From JAYWIG01 sp043789035 (GTDB taxonomy: Bacteria; Pseudomonadota; Gammaproteobacteria; Burkholderiales; Burkholderiaceae_E), in the NCBI GenBank assembly GCA_043789035.1, contig JAYWIG010000152.1, positions 1 through 12,538 on the forward strand: a stretch of 12,538 bases of DNA, in the 5' to 3' direction. Positions 1 through 6,441 of the stretch are shown here, one piece after another. A model generated the notes under the pieces. That model was not told the DNA's origin, searched no databases, and saw only the letters and a program-made list of their open reading frames with translations. Both the position numbers and the translations under genes were made by a program. The stretch's first letter is position 1; every line of letters starts with the position of its first letter.

Positions 1-83
1 ATGAATAAAAGAGTTCAAACAAGTTATGGCGCAGATTTGCACCAGATATTGCGTTAGAAATCGAGTGGCGGCGTTTCCTTACC
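1..83 (+). other. Left edge: 18-codon open frame and unsure attC-like end
   Basis: The first base opens an 18-codon frame (ATG at 1, stop TAG at 55-57) that could be the 3' end of an upstream gene or chance. The stop lies inside CGTTAGAA (52-59), which resembles an attC R' core except for its last base. The expected L' arm preceded by GCG is missing at the right distance, so this is not counted as an attC site. A cassette boundary at 53 would put the next ATG 49 nt downstream, close to the 49 nt seen in the second cassette. Confidence 0.2.
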
Positions 84-101
84 TTGAAGAACCATACGAA
101 T

Positions 102-869
102 ATGTTCTCAACCGATGAAGCAAAGCTTAAGCAAGTCAGTGGGTGGGATGTCTATTTCAGCGAGCATATTGGCTACCTCAATGAAGTCAATCAGAATTGG
201 GTGGTAAATCAACTTTGCTCTCAGGGTATTTTGTTTGCGTGCGATTCCACACTCCTCAAGCTAAAAGATGGACTCAAAGAGGAGGCCAAGCTTTGGGCCA
301 ATTTCTTAGCAAGTGGTGGTATTTTGGGGCGGGATCCGATGCCGAGCAATCAATTTGCGCTGCATCAACTTAGGCACTGGCGCTTGGACTGTTTTAAGTT
401 GGGGGCTTCGTTCGAATCTGCGTTGAAAGCACGATTGTTGCGAAAGGGCTATCTTCTTCATGAGCTCACCGCACCTCAAGAATCACTAGCTGCTCGTCAA
501 CGAAATAAACCGATAGAAATTTCTGAGTTCAAAAGCCTTGTCGCTCCGATGCACAATGGTAGATATAATTTTTTTCCTGCACTAAAGGAGAAAACGTTAT
601 CTTTCGATACTCTTTTGAAGAAGGAAGCGTATCTGAAAGTTCTAGCGCTACCTGATCAGCATCTTCAGTTCTTCAACGAGTTACGGCGGTTGAGGAATCT
701 CATCCATTTGCCCCTTGTAGGCGAGCACGTTGCGACGCCACTCCTTTCATCGCTTGGAAGCGATTTTTCCCCTTTTCTCGCCCGATGTTTAAACGAGTAT
801 CTAATAAAGCCTCACAATGAAACATCTTTACCAGGTCGCGAAGAACCGAGTTTCTCGGAGTCACCTTGA
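102..869 (+). CDS. Cassette-encoded protein of unknown function, possible HEPN-like
   Basis: A 255-residue soluble protein with no signal peptide or membrane segment. I do not recognise the family with certainty. Near the C-terminus (about residues 195-202) is RRLRNLIH, preceded by a predicted helix. This looks like the R-x(4-6)-H motif of HEPN-fold ribonucleases, many of which act in abortive infection or toxin-antitoxin systems. A segment around residues 104-119 (ESALKARLLRKGYLLHE) also has the helical look of HEPN families. The ATG at 102 is preferred over an in-frame TTG at 84 because GAAGA at 86-90 could serve as its ribosome-binding site. The stop is 17 nt before the attC at 886, so it is the sole gene of its cassette. 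The HEPN assignment is inference from one motif; that the frame is a real gene is well supported by its length and position. Confidence 0.7.
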   Translation: MFSTDEAKLKQVSGWDVYFSEHIGYLNEVNQNWVVNQLCSQGILFACDSTLLKLKDGLKEEAKLWANFLASGGILGRDPMPSNQFALHQLRHWRLDCFKLGASFESALKARLLRKGYLLHELTAPQESLAARQRNKPIEISEFKSLVAPMHNGRYNFFPALKEKTLSFDTLLKKEAYLKVLALPDQHLQFFNELRRLRNLIHLPLVGEHVATPLLSSLGSDFSPFLARCLNEYLIKPHNETSLPGREEPSFSESP

Positions 870-885
870 AGGCTGGTGCGCCGAT

Positions 886-1008
886 TCCTAACTCTATGTT
901 GCAAAGGACGCGAGAGGCACCGAGTGCACATGAAATATGCAAGCAAAGCCTCGCATATTTCATGTGTGCGCGGCTTGGGCAGCGCGCCTTTGAACTGTGC
1001 CGTTAAAT
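886..1008 (+). other. attC recombination site 1 of the cassette array
   Basis: R'' is TCCTAAC (886-892; first base off the RYYYAAC consensus) and R' is GTTAAAT (1002-1008). L'' GTTGCAAAGG (898-907) pairs with L' CCTTTGAAC (987-995) except for an extra G at 901. An extra A at 908 follows, and then CGCG pairs again. These are the two extrahelical bases expected of an attC. The centre differs from the other two sites: it holds a perfect 14-bp inverted repeat (927-940 and 953-966) with a 12-nt loop. Integrase would cut between 1002 and 1003. Confidence 0.9.
927..966. repeat. 14-bp perfect inverted repeat in the attC stem
   Basis: CACATGAAATATGC at 927-940 and its exact complement at 953-966 are separated by 12 nt. 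It forms the distal stem-loop of the attC. Because it has no T-run it does not look like a Rho-independent terminator. Confidence 0.85.
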
Positions 1009-2808
1009 TTCATTCGACGCACCGTTTTATTACAACCTACTATCGATCAAATGTTCGTAACTCATATTCCTAAATCTGCAACTGAAGTCGTTTCCATTAA
1101 CATCTCCTTGGGTGAAAGCATTTTTATTGTGGGTGCTAATGGAACGGGAAAATCTAGCCTCATGCATAGGTTTTTCATATCTAACAGCGCCAACGCTAGC
1201 CGAATTTCAGCTCACCGGCAAAACTGGTTTCCATCTAGCTCAGTCTCTTTTTCTAGCGGCAATAAGCGCCAAACAGAAACACAAATTAAGACACAAGATA
1301 CGAACGCTGAAGCGCGGTGGAAGGATGATTACTCTCCTATAAGACCAAGTATTGCAATCTACGACCTAATTGATGCTGAAAATTCAGGGGCACGGGCAAT
1401 TGCTGAAGCAGTACGTCAAAAGGATATGGTTTCCGCAAATAAGTTACTGGAAAAAGACTCTCCGCTCAAAGTTTTAAATGAGTTGCTCAGACTGTCAAAT
1501 ATACCAATCGAAGTGTCAGTTCATTCAAACGATGAAGTTCTTGCAAGGCGAAGAGGAGGGCAATCCTACAGCGTTGCAGAACTCTCAGACGGCGAAAGAA
1601 ATGCGCTGTTAATTGCCGCGAGTGTATTAACTGTGCCAAGTGGAACGTTACTACTTATTGACGAACCGGAAAGACATCTGCACAGATCGATTATTTCTCC
1701 GCTCTTGTGCTTGCTTTTTTCTCGCCGTCAGGATTGTGCTTTCGTAATTTCAACACACGAGATTTCTTTACCTATTGACACACCTTCCGCAAGGACTCTC
1801 TTGTTGCGTGATTGCACATATAGCGGCAAGAACGTAAGTTCATGGGATTTTGACTTGTTGGAAAGTTCCGTCGAGGTAAACGAAGACGTTAAGTATCAAA
1901 TTGTTGGTGCTCGAAAAAAAATGCTTTTTGTCGAAGGCCAGACAAGCAGTCTAGACTCTGCAATCTATTCAATAGTATTTCCTCAGGCATCTGTTTTACC
2001 TAAATCATCTTGCCGTGAGGTTATGAACGCAGTAAAGGGAGTTCGCGCAGCTGAGCAATTGCTCTGGCTAAAAGCTTACGGAATAATTGATAGAGATGGG
2101 CGTACGCAAGAAGATGTAAATGAACTAAACCAGGTAGGCATTTATCCTCTAAGTGTTTTCTCAGTAGAGTCTATTTATTACCATCCCGAGTTGATGCGTC
2201 GGGTCTCTGATCGGCGAGCAGAGTTGGTAGGCGGTGCCGACGCGCATGCTCTAGTGACAAGCGCAACTGAGCAGGCTATTAGCATAATTCGCGAGCACGG
2301 CCCTCGTCTCGCCCAGCGAGTATTGGAGCATAAGTTACGAGATGACTTAGAAAGAGCAATGCCAAGTCGGGAAGAATTGGCTGCCGGAAAATCAATTACT
2401 ATCTGTTTGAACGTTCCCCAATTGCTGGCTAATCAAATCAGTGCATTTGACGATTGCGTCAGTCGAAAAGACTTGATCGGGCTCGTTTCAAATTATCCTA
2501 TCCGTGAGACTGGTGCATTAGCAACTATTGCTACTTGCTTAGGATTCAAGAATCGTATGGAGTATGAAGCAGCAGTTAGGAAGCTCTTATTAGATGACTC
2601 TACTGCTGTTGATTTCGTGAGAACCTTGTTTGGGGTTTTGAATGATGAGATCTAGACGAAAAGTAGCTTTTACCTGTAAATACATGAAACTTAACTTGTG
2701 GCTGAACCTGTCGCAGGACTGTTTTGTAGTTGGCACCGTACGCGCGCAACGATTGTCGCGCTCCCGTTGCCTTGCAACGGTTTGCAATAGCGCAGGTTAG
2801 CTCTAGCG
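1003..2808 (+). mobile_element. Integron gene cassette carrying the AAA/DUF4435 gene
   Basis: The segment lies between the predicted cut points of two attC sites (1002/1003 and 2808/2809). It carries one gene (1051-2655) that fills nearly all of it, with the 126-bp attC at its 3' end. Layout and orientation are those of a normal cassette, though 1.8 kb is large. No cassette promoter is evident in the 48 nt before the ATG. Confidence 0.85.
1051..2655 (+). CDS. AAA ATPase fused to DUF4435/TOPRIM domain, PARIS-like (merged AriA-AriB)
   Basis: A 534-residue protein with an N-terminal ABC/AAA-type ATPase: Walker A GANGTGKS (28-35), signature-like LSDGER (178-183), Walker B TLLLIDEPE (199-207), and a switch His in STHE (234-237). 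The C-terminal half fits DUF4435, a TOPRIM-like nuclease domain: FVEGQ (293-297) gives the conserved Glu, and IDRDGR (346-351) gives the DxD metal-binding pair. In PARIS anti-phage systems an AAA ATPase (AriA) holds a DUF4435 effector (AriB) that is released when a phage anti-restriction protein is sensed and then cuts host tRNA. Merged one-gene forms are known. An in-frame GTG at 997 lies inside the attC, so the ATG at 1051 is chosen, though no clear Shine-Dalgarno precedes it. ATPase plus TOPRIM is near certain. Another overcoming-lysogeny (OLD)-like family with the same domains remains possible. Confidence 0.88.
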   Translation: MFVTHIPKSATEVVSINISLGESIFIVGANGTGKSSLMHRFFISNSANASRISAHRQNWFPSSSVSFSSGNKRQTETQIKTQDTNAEARWKDDYSPIRPSIAIYDLIDAENSGARAIAEAVRQKDMVSANKLLEKDSPLKVLNELLRLSNIPIEVSVHSNDEVLARRRGGQSYSVAELSDGERNALLIAASVLTVPSGTLLLIDEPERHLHRSIISPLLCLLFSRRQDCAFVISTHEISLPIDTPSARTLLLRDCTYSGKNVSSWDFDLLESSVEVNEDVKYQIVGARKKMLFVEGQTSSLDSAIYSIVFPQASVLPKSSCREVMNAVKGVRAAEQLLWLKAYGIIDRDGRTQEDVNELNQVGIYPLSVFSVESIYYHPELMRRVSDRRAELVGGADAHALVTSATEQAISIIREHGPRLAQRVLEHKLRDDLERAMPSREELAAGKSITICLNVPQLLANQISAFDDCVSRKDLIGLVSNYPIRETGALATIATCLGFKNRMEYEAAVRKLLLDDSTAVDFVRTLFGVLNDEI

Positions 2809-2814
2809 TTAGAT
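2689..2814 (+). other. attC recombination site 2 of the cassette array
   Basis: R'' is ACTTAAC (2689-2695) and R' is GTTAGAT (2808-2814), both matching consensus. L'' GCTGAACCTG (2701-2710) pairs with L' CAGGTTAGC (2793-2801), leaving G2704 and T2711 unpaired before CGC pairs with GCG. Length 126 bp. A 28-bp block at 2720-2747 recurs in the third site with one mismatch. The cut point is 2808/2809. This site fills most of the gap between 2655 and 2888. Confidence 0.95.
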
Positions 2815-2887
2815 TTCACTTGAACCGTTAGTGACCTGCCTTTCTTAGCGCAATATGTATAGCTCAAACAAGTAGTTGTAATTAGTA

Positions 2888-3241
2888 ATGGCTGTTGAAA
2901 AATACATAGATGTTCTTAGAGCGGAAGGTAGTGAACACCGCACTGTTCTAGCGAGAGTTTCTGTCTTGAGTACGGAAGATGGCGGCAAAGCTGGTCCCTT
3001 TGGCGAAACATACAGGCCCAACCATAATTTTGGCGATGCAGGGAGTCGTGATTTCTATAGTGGGCAGGTTGAGGTGCCTGCTGGCGTCTGGGTTTATCCT
3101 GGTCAGACTAAAGAGTTCCAGATTACTTTTCTAAGTGGTCCGGGATTGTCGCGGCACCTTTTTATCGGAAATCGATGGAGAATTCAAGAAGGGGCAAAGC
3201 TTGTTGCAATGGGCGAAGTCCTTAAGGTCGATAGTTTGTAG
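2888..3241 (+). CDS. Stand-alone EF-Tu domain 3-like protein
   Basis: A 117-residue protein resembling only the C-terminal beta-barrel (domain 3) of elongation factor Tu. LARVSVLSTEDGGKAGPF (residues 20-37), then YRP (41-43), then a GQVEVP strand (58-63), VYPGQTKEF, and the end RIQEGAKLVAMGEVLKV line up with EF-Tu's KDEGGRHTPF, YRPQF, TGTIELP, MPGDN and IREGGRTVGAGVVAKV. There is no GTPase domain, so it cannot act as an elongation factor. In EF-Tu this domain contacts the tRNA T-stem and EF-Ts. Small proteins of this type are found scattered in bacteria with no established role known to me. It starts 79 nt after the attC cut point; the ribosome-binding site is weak. It ends 46 nt before the antitoxin gene, so the three genes may be co-transcribed. 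Family resemblance is good; function is unknown. Confidence 0.85.
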   Translation: MAVEKYIDVLRAEGSEHRTVLARVSVLSTEDGGKAGPFGETYRPNHNFGDAGSRDFYSGQVEVPAGVWVYPGQTKEFQITFLSGPGLSRHLFIGNRWRIQEGAKLVAMGEVLKVDSL

Positions 3242-3287
3242 GTCTCTGATCTTGCAACTTTCTGTGATTAGTAGTAAAAAGTAAGTT

Positions 3288-3497
3288 ATGCAATCACCTG
3301 TCACCATTGATCCTGAAATAATGAGCGGTGTGCCCGTGTTTAGAGGCACAAGGGTTCCCGTTCGTATTCTCTTTGATCATCTTGAAGGCGGAGAAACCGT
3401 CGAAGAGTTTTTGGAAGGGTTCCCCAGCGTTTCTCGCGAGCAAGTGATCGCATTTTTGGAACTTGTGTCCTCTCGGACGCTAGAATTTGTTGATTGA
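3288..3497 (+). CDS. DUF433 antitoxin (COG2442 family), plus-strand pair
   Basis: A 69-residue protein with the typical DUF433 pattern: the core SGVPVFRGTRVPV (residues 13-25), then LFDHLEGGETVEEFLEGFP and a C-terminal helix VSREQVIAFL. The family has a helix-turn-helix and is found beside DUF5615 genes; the pair is a predicted type II toxin-antitoxin system in which this would bind and repress the toxin and its own promoter. Its TGA stop (3495-3497) overlaps the TTG start of the next gene, which suggests translational coupling. Such modules are common in sedentary integron arrays, where they are thought to stabilise the array. Confidence 0.9.
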   Translation: MQSPVTIDPEIMSGVPVFRGTRVPVRILFDHLEGGETVEEFLEGFPSVSREQVIAFLELVSSRTLEFVD

Positions 3498-3823
3498 AAT
3501 CGATTTTTATCGACGAATGCGTTGATTGGAGGCTGATTCGTAGCTTAACTGCGCATCAAGCCAAGACCGCCCGACAAATGGGTTGGTCAGAACTAAAGAA
3601 CGGTACTCTGCTAAGGGAAGCCTCGCAACAATTTGAAATTTTTATCACGACAGATAAAGGTATCAGGCACCAGAACAATATTATCGCCATTGACATTGCA
3701 GTGATAATTTTGAGACCGTTAAAGAATCAACTTTCAAATCTTATGCCGCTTGTGCCTTTGCTACTAGAAGTTATCGAAATTGCTCAGCCCAGAACTGTGA
3801 CGTACGTACCTGATGAAACCTAA
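3494..3823 (+). CDS. DUF5615 PIN-like toxin, plus-strand pair
   Basis: A 109-residue protein of the DUF5615 (COG4634) PIN-like family, predicted to be the ribonuclease toxin of the pair. Visible acidic residues at the expected places are D7-E8 in IFIDECV, a Glu in the segment WSELKNGTLL (about 31-40), and D54 in IFITTDKGI. The start is TTG at 3494, overlapping the antitoxin stop by 4 nt (TTGA). No other start gives the conserved beta-strand at the N-terminus. The TAA stop (3821-3823) lies inside the R'' core of the third attC, showing how tightly the cassette is packed. RNase activity is inferred from the family. Confidence 0.88.
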   Translation: MKSIFIDECVDWRLIRSLTAHQAKTARQMGWSELKNGTLLREASQQFEIFITTDKGIRHQNNIIAIDIAVIILRPLKNQLSNLMPLVPLLLEVIEIAQPRTVTYVPDET

Positions 3824-3943
3824 CTTATCTTTGCGCCAGTCGCCCGGTTGTTTTGTAGTTGGCACCTTACGCGCGCTTAGATCATCGCGCTTCAGTTTCC
3901 TCGCAAACGTCAGCGTGTGCGCTGGCTAAATGGACCGTTAAAC
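3818..3943 (+). other. attC recombination site 3 of the cassette array
   Basis: R'' is ACCTAAC (3818-3824) and R' is GTTAAAC (3937-3943). L'' TTTGCGCCAG (3830-3839) pairs with L' CTGGCTAAA (3922-3930) with G3833 and T3840 unpaired and one mismatch. CGC (3841-3843) pairs with GCG (3919-3921). Length 126 bp, the same as the second site, with which it shares 27 of 28 bases at 3849-3876. It is the last attC that can be recognised in the array. Confidence 0.95.
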
Positions 3944-3949
3944 CCCATC

Positions 3950-4606
3950 ATGCCCTCCAATCAACTACAAATGCGGTCCTACTACGCAACCCGTGCGCCA
4001 GAGTACGACAGCATTTATTTGAAGCCTGAACGCCAAGCAGATCTTCGCCTCATTGAGAATTGGCTGCCGCCGCTGTTCGCTTATTCCCGAGTCCTCGAAG
4101 TGGCTTGCGGCACGGGATACTGGACTCAATTCATTGCGCCTGTGGCGGCTCAAGTTGTTGGCATAGACGCTTCGCAACAAACGATGAACATCGCAAGGGG
4201 ACGAGTGTCTGAGAGCAAGGCGACATTTTTGGTTGGCGACGCCTATAGTCTTTCGCCCGACCTTGGAAAGTTCAACGCGGCGTTTGCTGGGTTTTGGTTT
4301 TCGCATGTTCCTATCGCAAGGCGCCGTGAATTTCTGTCTGGCCTTAACGCATTGCTCAACCCTGGCGCGAAGGTTGTCTTGCTCGACAACCTATACGTAG
4401 TAGGTAGCAGTTCTCCAATTGCCGCGACCGATAACGATGGCAATACCTACCAAGTTCGCAAGCTTCGCGATGGCACCGCCCATAGTGTGCTGAAGAACTT
4501 CCCGTCACAAGCAGAACTAGAGTCTTCGCTTGATGGACTTGGTAAGAGTGCGAAGTTCACGTCCTGGCAGTACTACTGGGCATTTGAGTATATCGCGACG
4601 GAGTAG
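3950..4606 (+). CDS. Class I SAM-dependent methyltransferase
   Basis: A 218-residue Rossmann-fold methyltransferase of the small-molecule (methyltransferase 11/25) type. Motif I is VLEVACGTG (48-56), the acidic end of strand 2 is in VGIDAS (D73), motif II-like VGDAY follows at 95-99, and the strand VVLLDN (142-147) comes after the helix with the NPG turn. The substrate cannot be read from the sequence. An upstream in-frame ATG at 3917 lies inside the attC, so the ATG at 3950, 13 nt after the cut point, is preferred. It is positioned like a cassette gene but no attC follows its stop. The next open frame begins 18 nt later. Confidence 0.9.
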   Translation: MPSNQLQMRSYYATRAPEYDSIYLKPERQADLRLIENWLPPLFAYSRVLEVACGTGYWTQFIAPVAAQVVGIDASQQTMNIARGRVSESKATFLVGDAYSLSPDLGKFNAAFAGFWFSHVPIARRREFLSGLNALLNPGAKVVLLDNLYVVGSSSPIAATDNDGNTYQVRKLRDGTAHSVLKNFPSQAELESSLDGLGKSAKFTSWQYYWAFEYIATE

Positions 4607-4624
4607 TTCAGTACTGGTTAAAGC

Positions 4625-5063
4625 ATGCAACCTAAAATAGCAACCGAGTGCGCCATCCCTTCGGCTAGTGGCCTGCAGCCCGATCCTGTTGCTGCAGCCT
4701 ATTTCAGTGACGCCTATCGCGCACCGCTTGGCATACCAACACCAGACTTCATTCAAATATTTTTTGATATTTTTGGGCATCACCCAAAGTGGATTAAGTC
4801 GGCGCTACTATTTCGAAATCGTTAGGCGCAATTAGGCGGCCTTTCGGTGGCTGAAGACTCGTCAAGTTTGAATGCGCTGAGACGAGAGAGTTATGAAGTC
4901 GGCGATACCATCGGGCCATGGCGTAAATCCATCCGTAGTTGTATCAACGGTTTGTGTCGTGCACAATTGGTTCGATAGGGCGTATCTGTTTTTTATCGTT
5001 CCGTTTCATAAATGGGGCGTCAAATACATTATTTCTAGGGCATTACGTGCTGGCAGGCTTTAA
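4625..5063 (+). pseudogene. Broken DUF2867-domain gene
   Basis: The first 66 codons (4625-4822) match the start of DUF2867 proteins, ending in the typical IFGHHPKWIKSALLFRNR. A TAG at 4823-4825 then interrupts a frame that goes on with family-like sequence (GLSVAEDSS, then SYEVGDTIGPW) to about 4920. Reading then has to change frame: codons from 4926 to 5060 give VVVSTVCVVHNWFDRAYLFF and PFHKW, the conserved DUF2867 C-terminus, stopping at TAA 5061-5063. About 30-40 residues seem to be missing at the junction near 4925. So there is one nonsense codon and one frame-changing deletion. DUF2867 function is unknown to me. The match is from memory of the family. Confidence 0.7.
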
Positions 5064-5074
5064 CCCTTCGTGCC

Positions 5075-5263
5075 TTCAAACAGCATATGCTTCAACACGT
5101 AGGTACATGCCATGTCAAAAGTCGCGAAGGGAGCCAAATGCTCAGCGTACTCTCTCTCGTTCCAGACTCCGGCACCGGTGCACTTGCTGGCATCACTGGC
5201 AAGTTCGAAATCATCATTGCGGACGGTACGCACAGTTACGAGTTCAATTACATGCTACCTTAG
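5075..5263 (+). pseudogene. DUF3224 C-terminal fragment
   Basis: A 62-codon frame, 11 nt after the previous remnant, encodes the C-terminal half of a DUF3224 protein. It includes VPDSGTGALAGITGKFEI, then IADGTHSYEFNYMLP and a stop. DUF3224 proteins are small beta-barrel proteins of roughly 120-140 residues, so about half is missing from the N-terminus. The frame has no convincing start. The function of the family is not known to me. Confidence 0.7.
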
Positions 5264-5298
5264 GCCAATCGGCACTGCCGCTGTTGAAAGAAACGCTT

Positions 5299-5760
5299 AT
5301 GTTTCGTACTATTTTTCTTTGTGTTTTATCTTTGCAATTGATAAGCGGTTGTGCCGCACAAATCATCAAATCGGGCGTCGATGAAAAAACGATTGTTTTT
5401 GATGGCGTCACAGAATCGCAATTGCTAGCACGTCTAGGAAAACCAATCCGTTCATCCCCTGTGATGCCAAACCTGAAAGCCGTTGAAGTCTGGGAGCGAG
5501 ATCGCGCGGTTTCTTTATTTGATGGTACTCAAATGGTGGTGTCTGAATCGGTGTTCAAGTTTAAGGGCAGATTGGACAAAGATGGTCGAGCTAGCCAAGC
5601 GGGGTTTGATAGTTTCATGACGCTTGGACTTGCGGAACTCTATTTAATACCAAAGGCTATCTGGGAACGCGCCTCAGGCGATGATTTGCAAGTGTCTGTG
5701 TGGTTCAACGCTGATGGGCGTGCCCTGGCATACAAGTGGGCATTACTGCCAAAGCAATGA
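5299..5760 (+). CDS. Small outer-membrane lipoprotein, unknown function
   Basis: A 153-residue protein with a lipoprotein signal: MFRTIF, a hydrophobic stretch, and lipobox LISGC with the acylated Cys at 18. The next residues are Ala-Ala rather than Asp, so sorting to the outer membrane is expected. Residues about 38-48 (VTESQLLARLG) recall the helix of BamE-like small lipoproteins, but this is weak. A longer frame opens at 4939 in the same phase. The ATG at 5299 is chosen because it gives the signal peptide and has GAAAG 8-13 nt upstream. The gene looks intact though it is surrounded by remnants. Its 3' end abuts a collapsed toxin-antitoxin relic on the other strand, so its last codons may have been altered. 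Confidence 0.78.
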   Translation: MFRTIFLCVLSLQLISGCAAQIIKSGVDEKTIVFDGVTESQLLARLGKPIRSSPVMPNLKAVEVWERDRAVSLFDGTQMVVSESVFKFKGRLDKDGRASQAGFDSFMTLGLAELYLIPKAIWERASGDDLQVSVWFNADGRALAYKWALLPKQ

Positions 5761-5866
5761 AGTTGTCCCGGTAACCATTGCGCCAAAGCATTTTGCATGG
5801 AGGCTGCAAATTGCCAAGCAGTATCCGCAAGATCGTGCGTGGCGTTTAGGCAGCGAGGAGTGCCAA
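5761..5866 (-). pseudogene. Collapsed DUF433/DUF5615 pair with internal deletion
   Basis: Read on the minus strand, 5866-5817 matches 50 bases at 6990-6941 with three mismatches, covering the antitoxin end (RLALLAA, stop) and the toxin start (LRILL). Bases 5795-5761 match the toxin 3' end at 6687-6653 with four mismatches (QNALAQWLPGQL against QNALTQCLPGQL). Only 21 nt separate the two blocks here against 253 nt in the intact copy, so about 230 nt of the toxin gene is gone. The rest of the antitoxin is not recognisable to the right. Confidence 0.75.
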
Positions 5867-5911
5867 TCTGGAGCGCTTCGGCTTACGCGAGGCGGCATTT
5901 TATCTTGCAAA

Positions 5912-6378
5912 TTATGGTGAACTTGCTTTTGTAAGCAACGCCATGAGAGCAGGTAAATTAGTCGCGGTGACACCGAAGCGAACAGGGAAAGTTTCGCTAC
6001 CAGGGTAGACAAGATACTTCAACGGGTTATTGAATTCACTAGCAGCCTCTTGAAACCCTTTGGAAGGTGAAGGCGCTAAACTTCTTTTTATTTCGATAAG
6101 CCATGGCTGTTCCGCACCTCTTTAAAGGACTAAATCAATTTCAGCGCCGCCAGAGCTTCGGTAAAAATACGCTTGGAAATTTTCTGGGCATACCGACAAT
6201 AAATTCTCGATGACAAAACCTGCCCAACTTGCGCCTACGGCAACGCTATTGATGAATGTCGAGTGATCTACAAATTGAGTAGGCCGTGAAGTACTCCCGA
6301 ATCGCGTACATTGACCTTGGGGTTTTTTACTAATCGCTTGCCCAAGTTATTCGACCAAGGCTGTAGGCGCCGCAAGAA
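5912..6378 (-). pseudogene. DUF4143 C-terminal fragment of an AAA ATPase gene
   Basis: Minus-strand translation gives the DUF4143 domain found at the C-terminus of a common family of about 400-residue ATPases. First comes FLRRLQPW, then LGKRLVKNPKVNVRDSGVLH; after a one-base frameshift near 6270-6280 comes GASWAGFVIENLL, FYRSSGGAEIDLVL, PWLIEIKRSLAPSPSKGF and YLVYPGSETFPV, to a stop at 5912-5914. A TAA at 6122-6124 breaks the frame where the family usually has Glu after DLVL. The ATPase domain with its Walker motifs is absent. The gene is therefore truncated, frameshifted and carries a nonsense codon. Confidence 0.8.
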
Positions 6379-6385
6379 CATCGCG

Positions 6386-6441
6386 ATTTAGCATCCTTGT
6401 AATTGCGGTATGTAACTACCAGATTTGCAAGGATACTAAAT
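6386..6441. repeat. 17-bp imperfect inverted repeat
   Basis: ATTTAGCATCCTTGTAA at 6386-6402 and the complement of 6425-6441 agree at 15 of 17 positions, with a 22-nt centre. It lies directly upstream of the DUF4143 fragment on the minus strand and ends in ATGG on the plus strand. It could be an operator left from a lost gene start, or the end of a small mobile repeat. No T-run suggests a terminator. Confidence 0.6.

Larger units (their letters stand above)
2809..3937 (+). mobile_element. Integron gene cassette with three genes
   Basis: The segment is bounded by the predicted cut points of the second and third attC sites. It holds three genes in the same direction: an EF-Tu domain 3-like protein and a DUF433/DUF5615 pair. 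No attC or recognisable remnant lies between 3241 and 3288, so the three genes form one mobile unit. Most cassettes carry one gene or one toxin-antitoxin pair, so three is unusual. Confidence 0.85.

Noticed and set aside
53..59. GTTAGAA as R' core of a further attC at the left edge
   Set aside because: The last base is off consensus, and there is no L' arm with GCG at the fixed distance seen in the three real sites. The left half would be outside the window.
997..1050. GTG start at 997 for the AAA/DUF4435 gene
   Set aside because: It lies within the attC, left of the cut point, so it would be separated from the gene on cassette excision. ATG 1051 is preferred.
3965..4443. Minus-strand open frames inside the methyltransferase gene
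   Set aside because: They are shadows of a well-supported plus-strand gene and encode low-complexity sequence with no family features.
4820..4828. CGTTAGGC as attC core after the methyltransferase
   Set aside because: No pairing L''/L' arms; it falls inside family-like DUF2867 coding sequence, where TAG is best read as a nonsense mutation.
4939..5298. N-terminal extension of the lipoprotein gene from 4939
   Set aside because: The extension crosses the DUF2867 and DUF3224 remnants in other frames and hides a good signal peptide with lipobox that begins at 5299.
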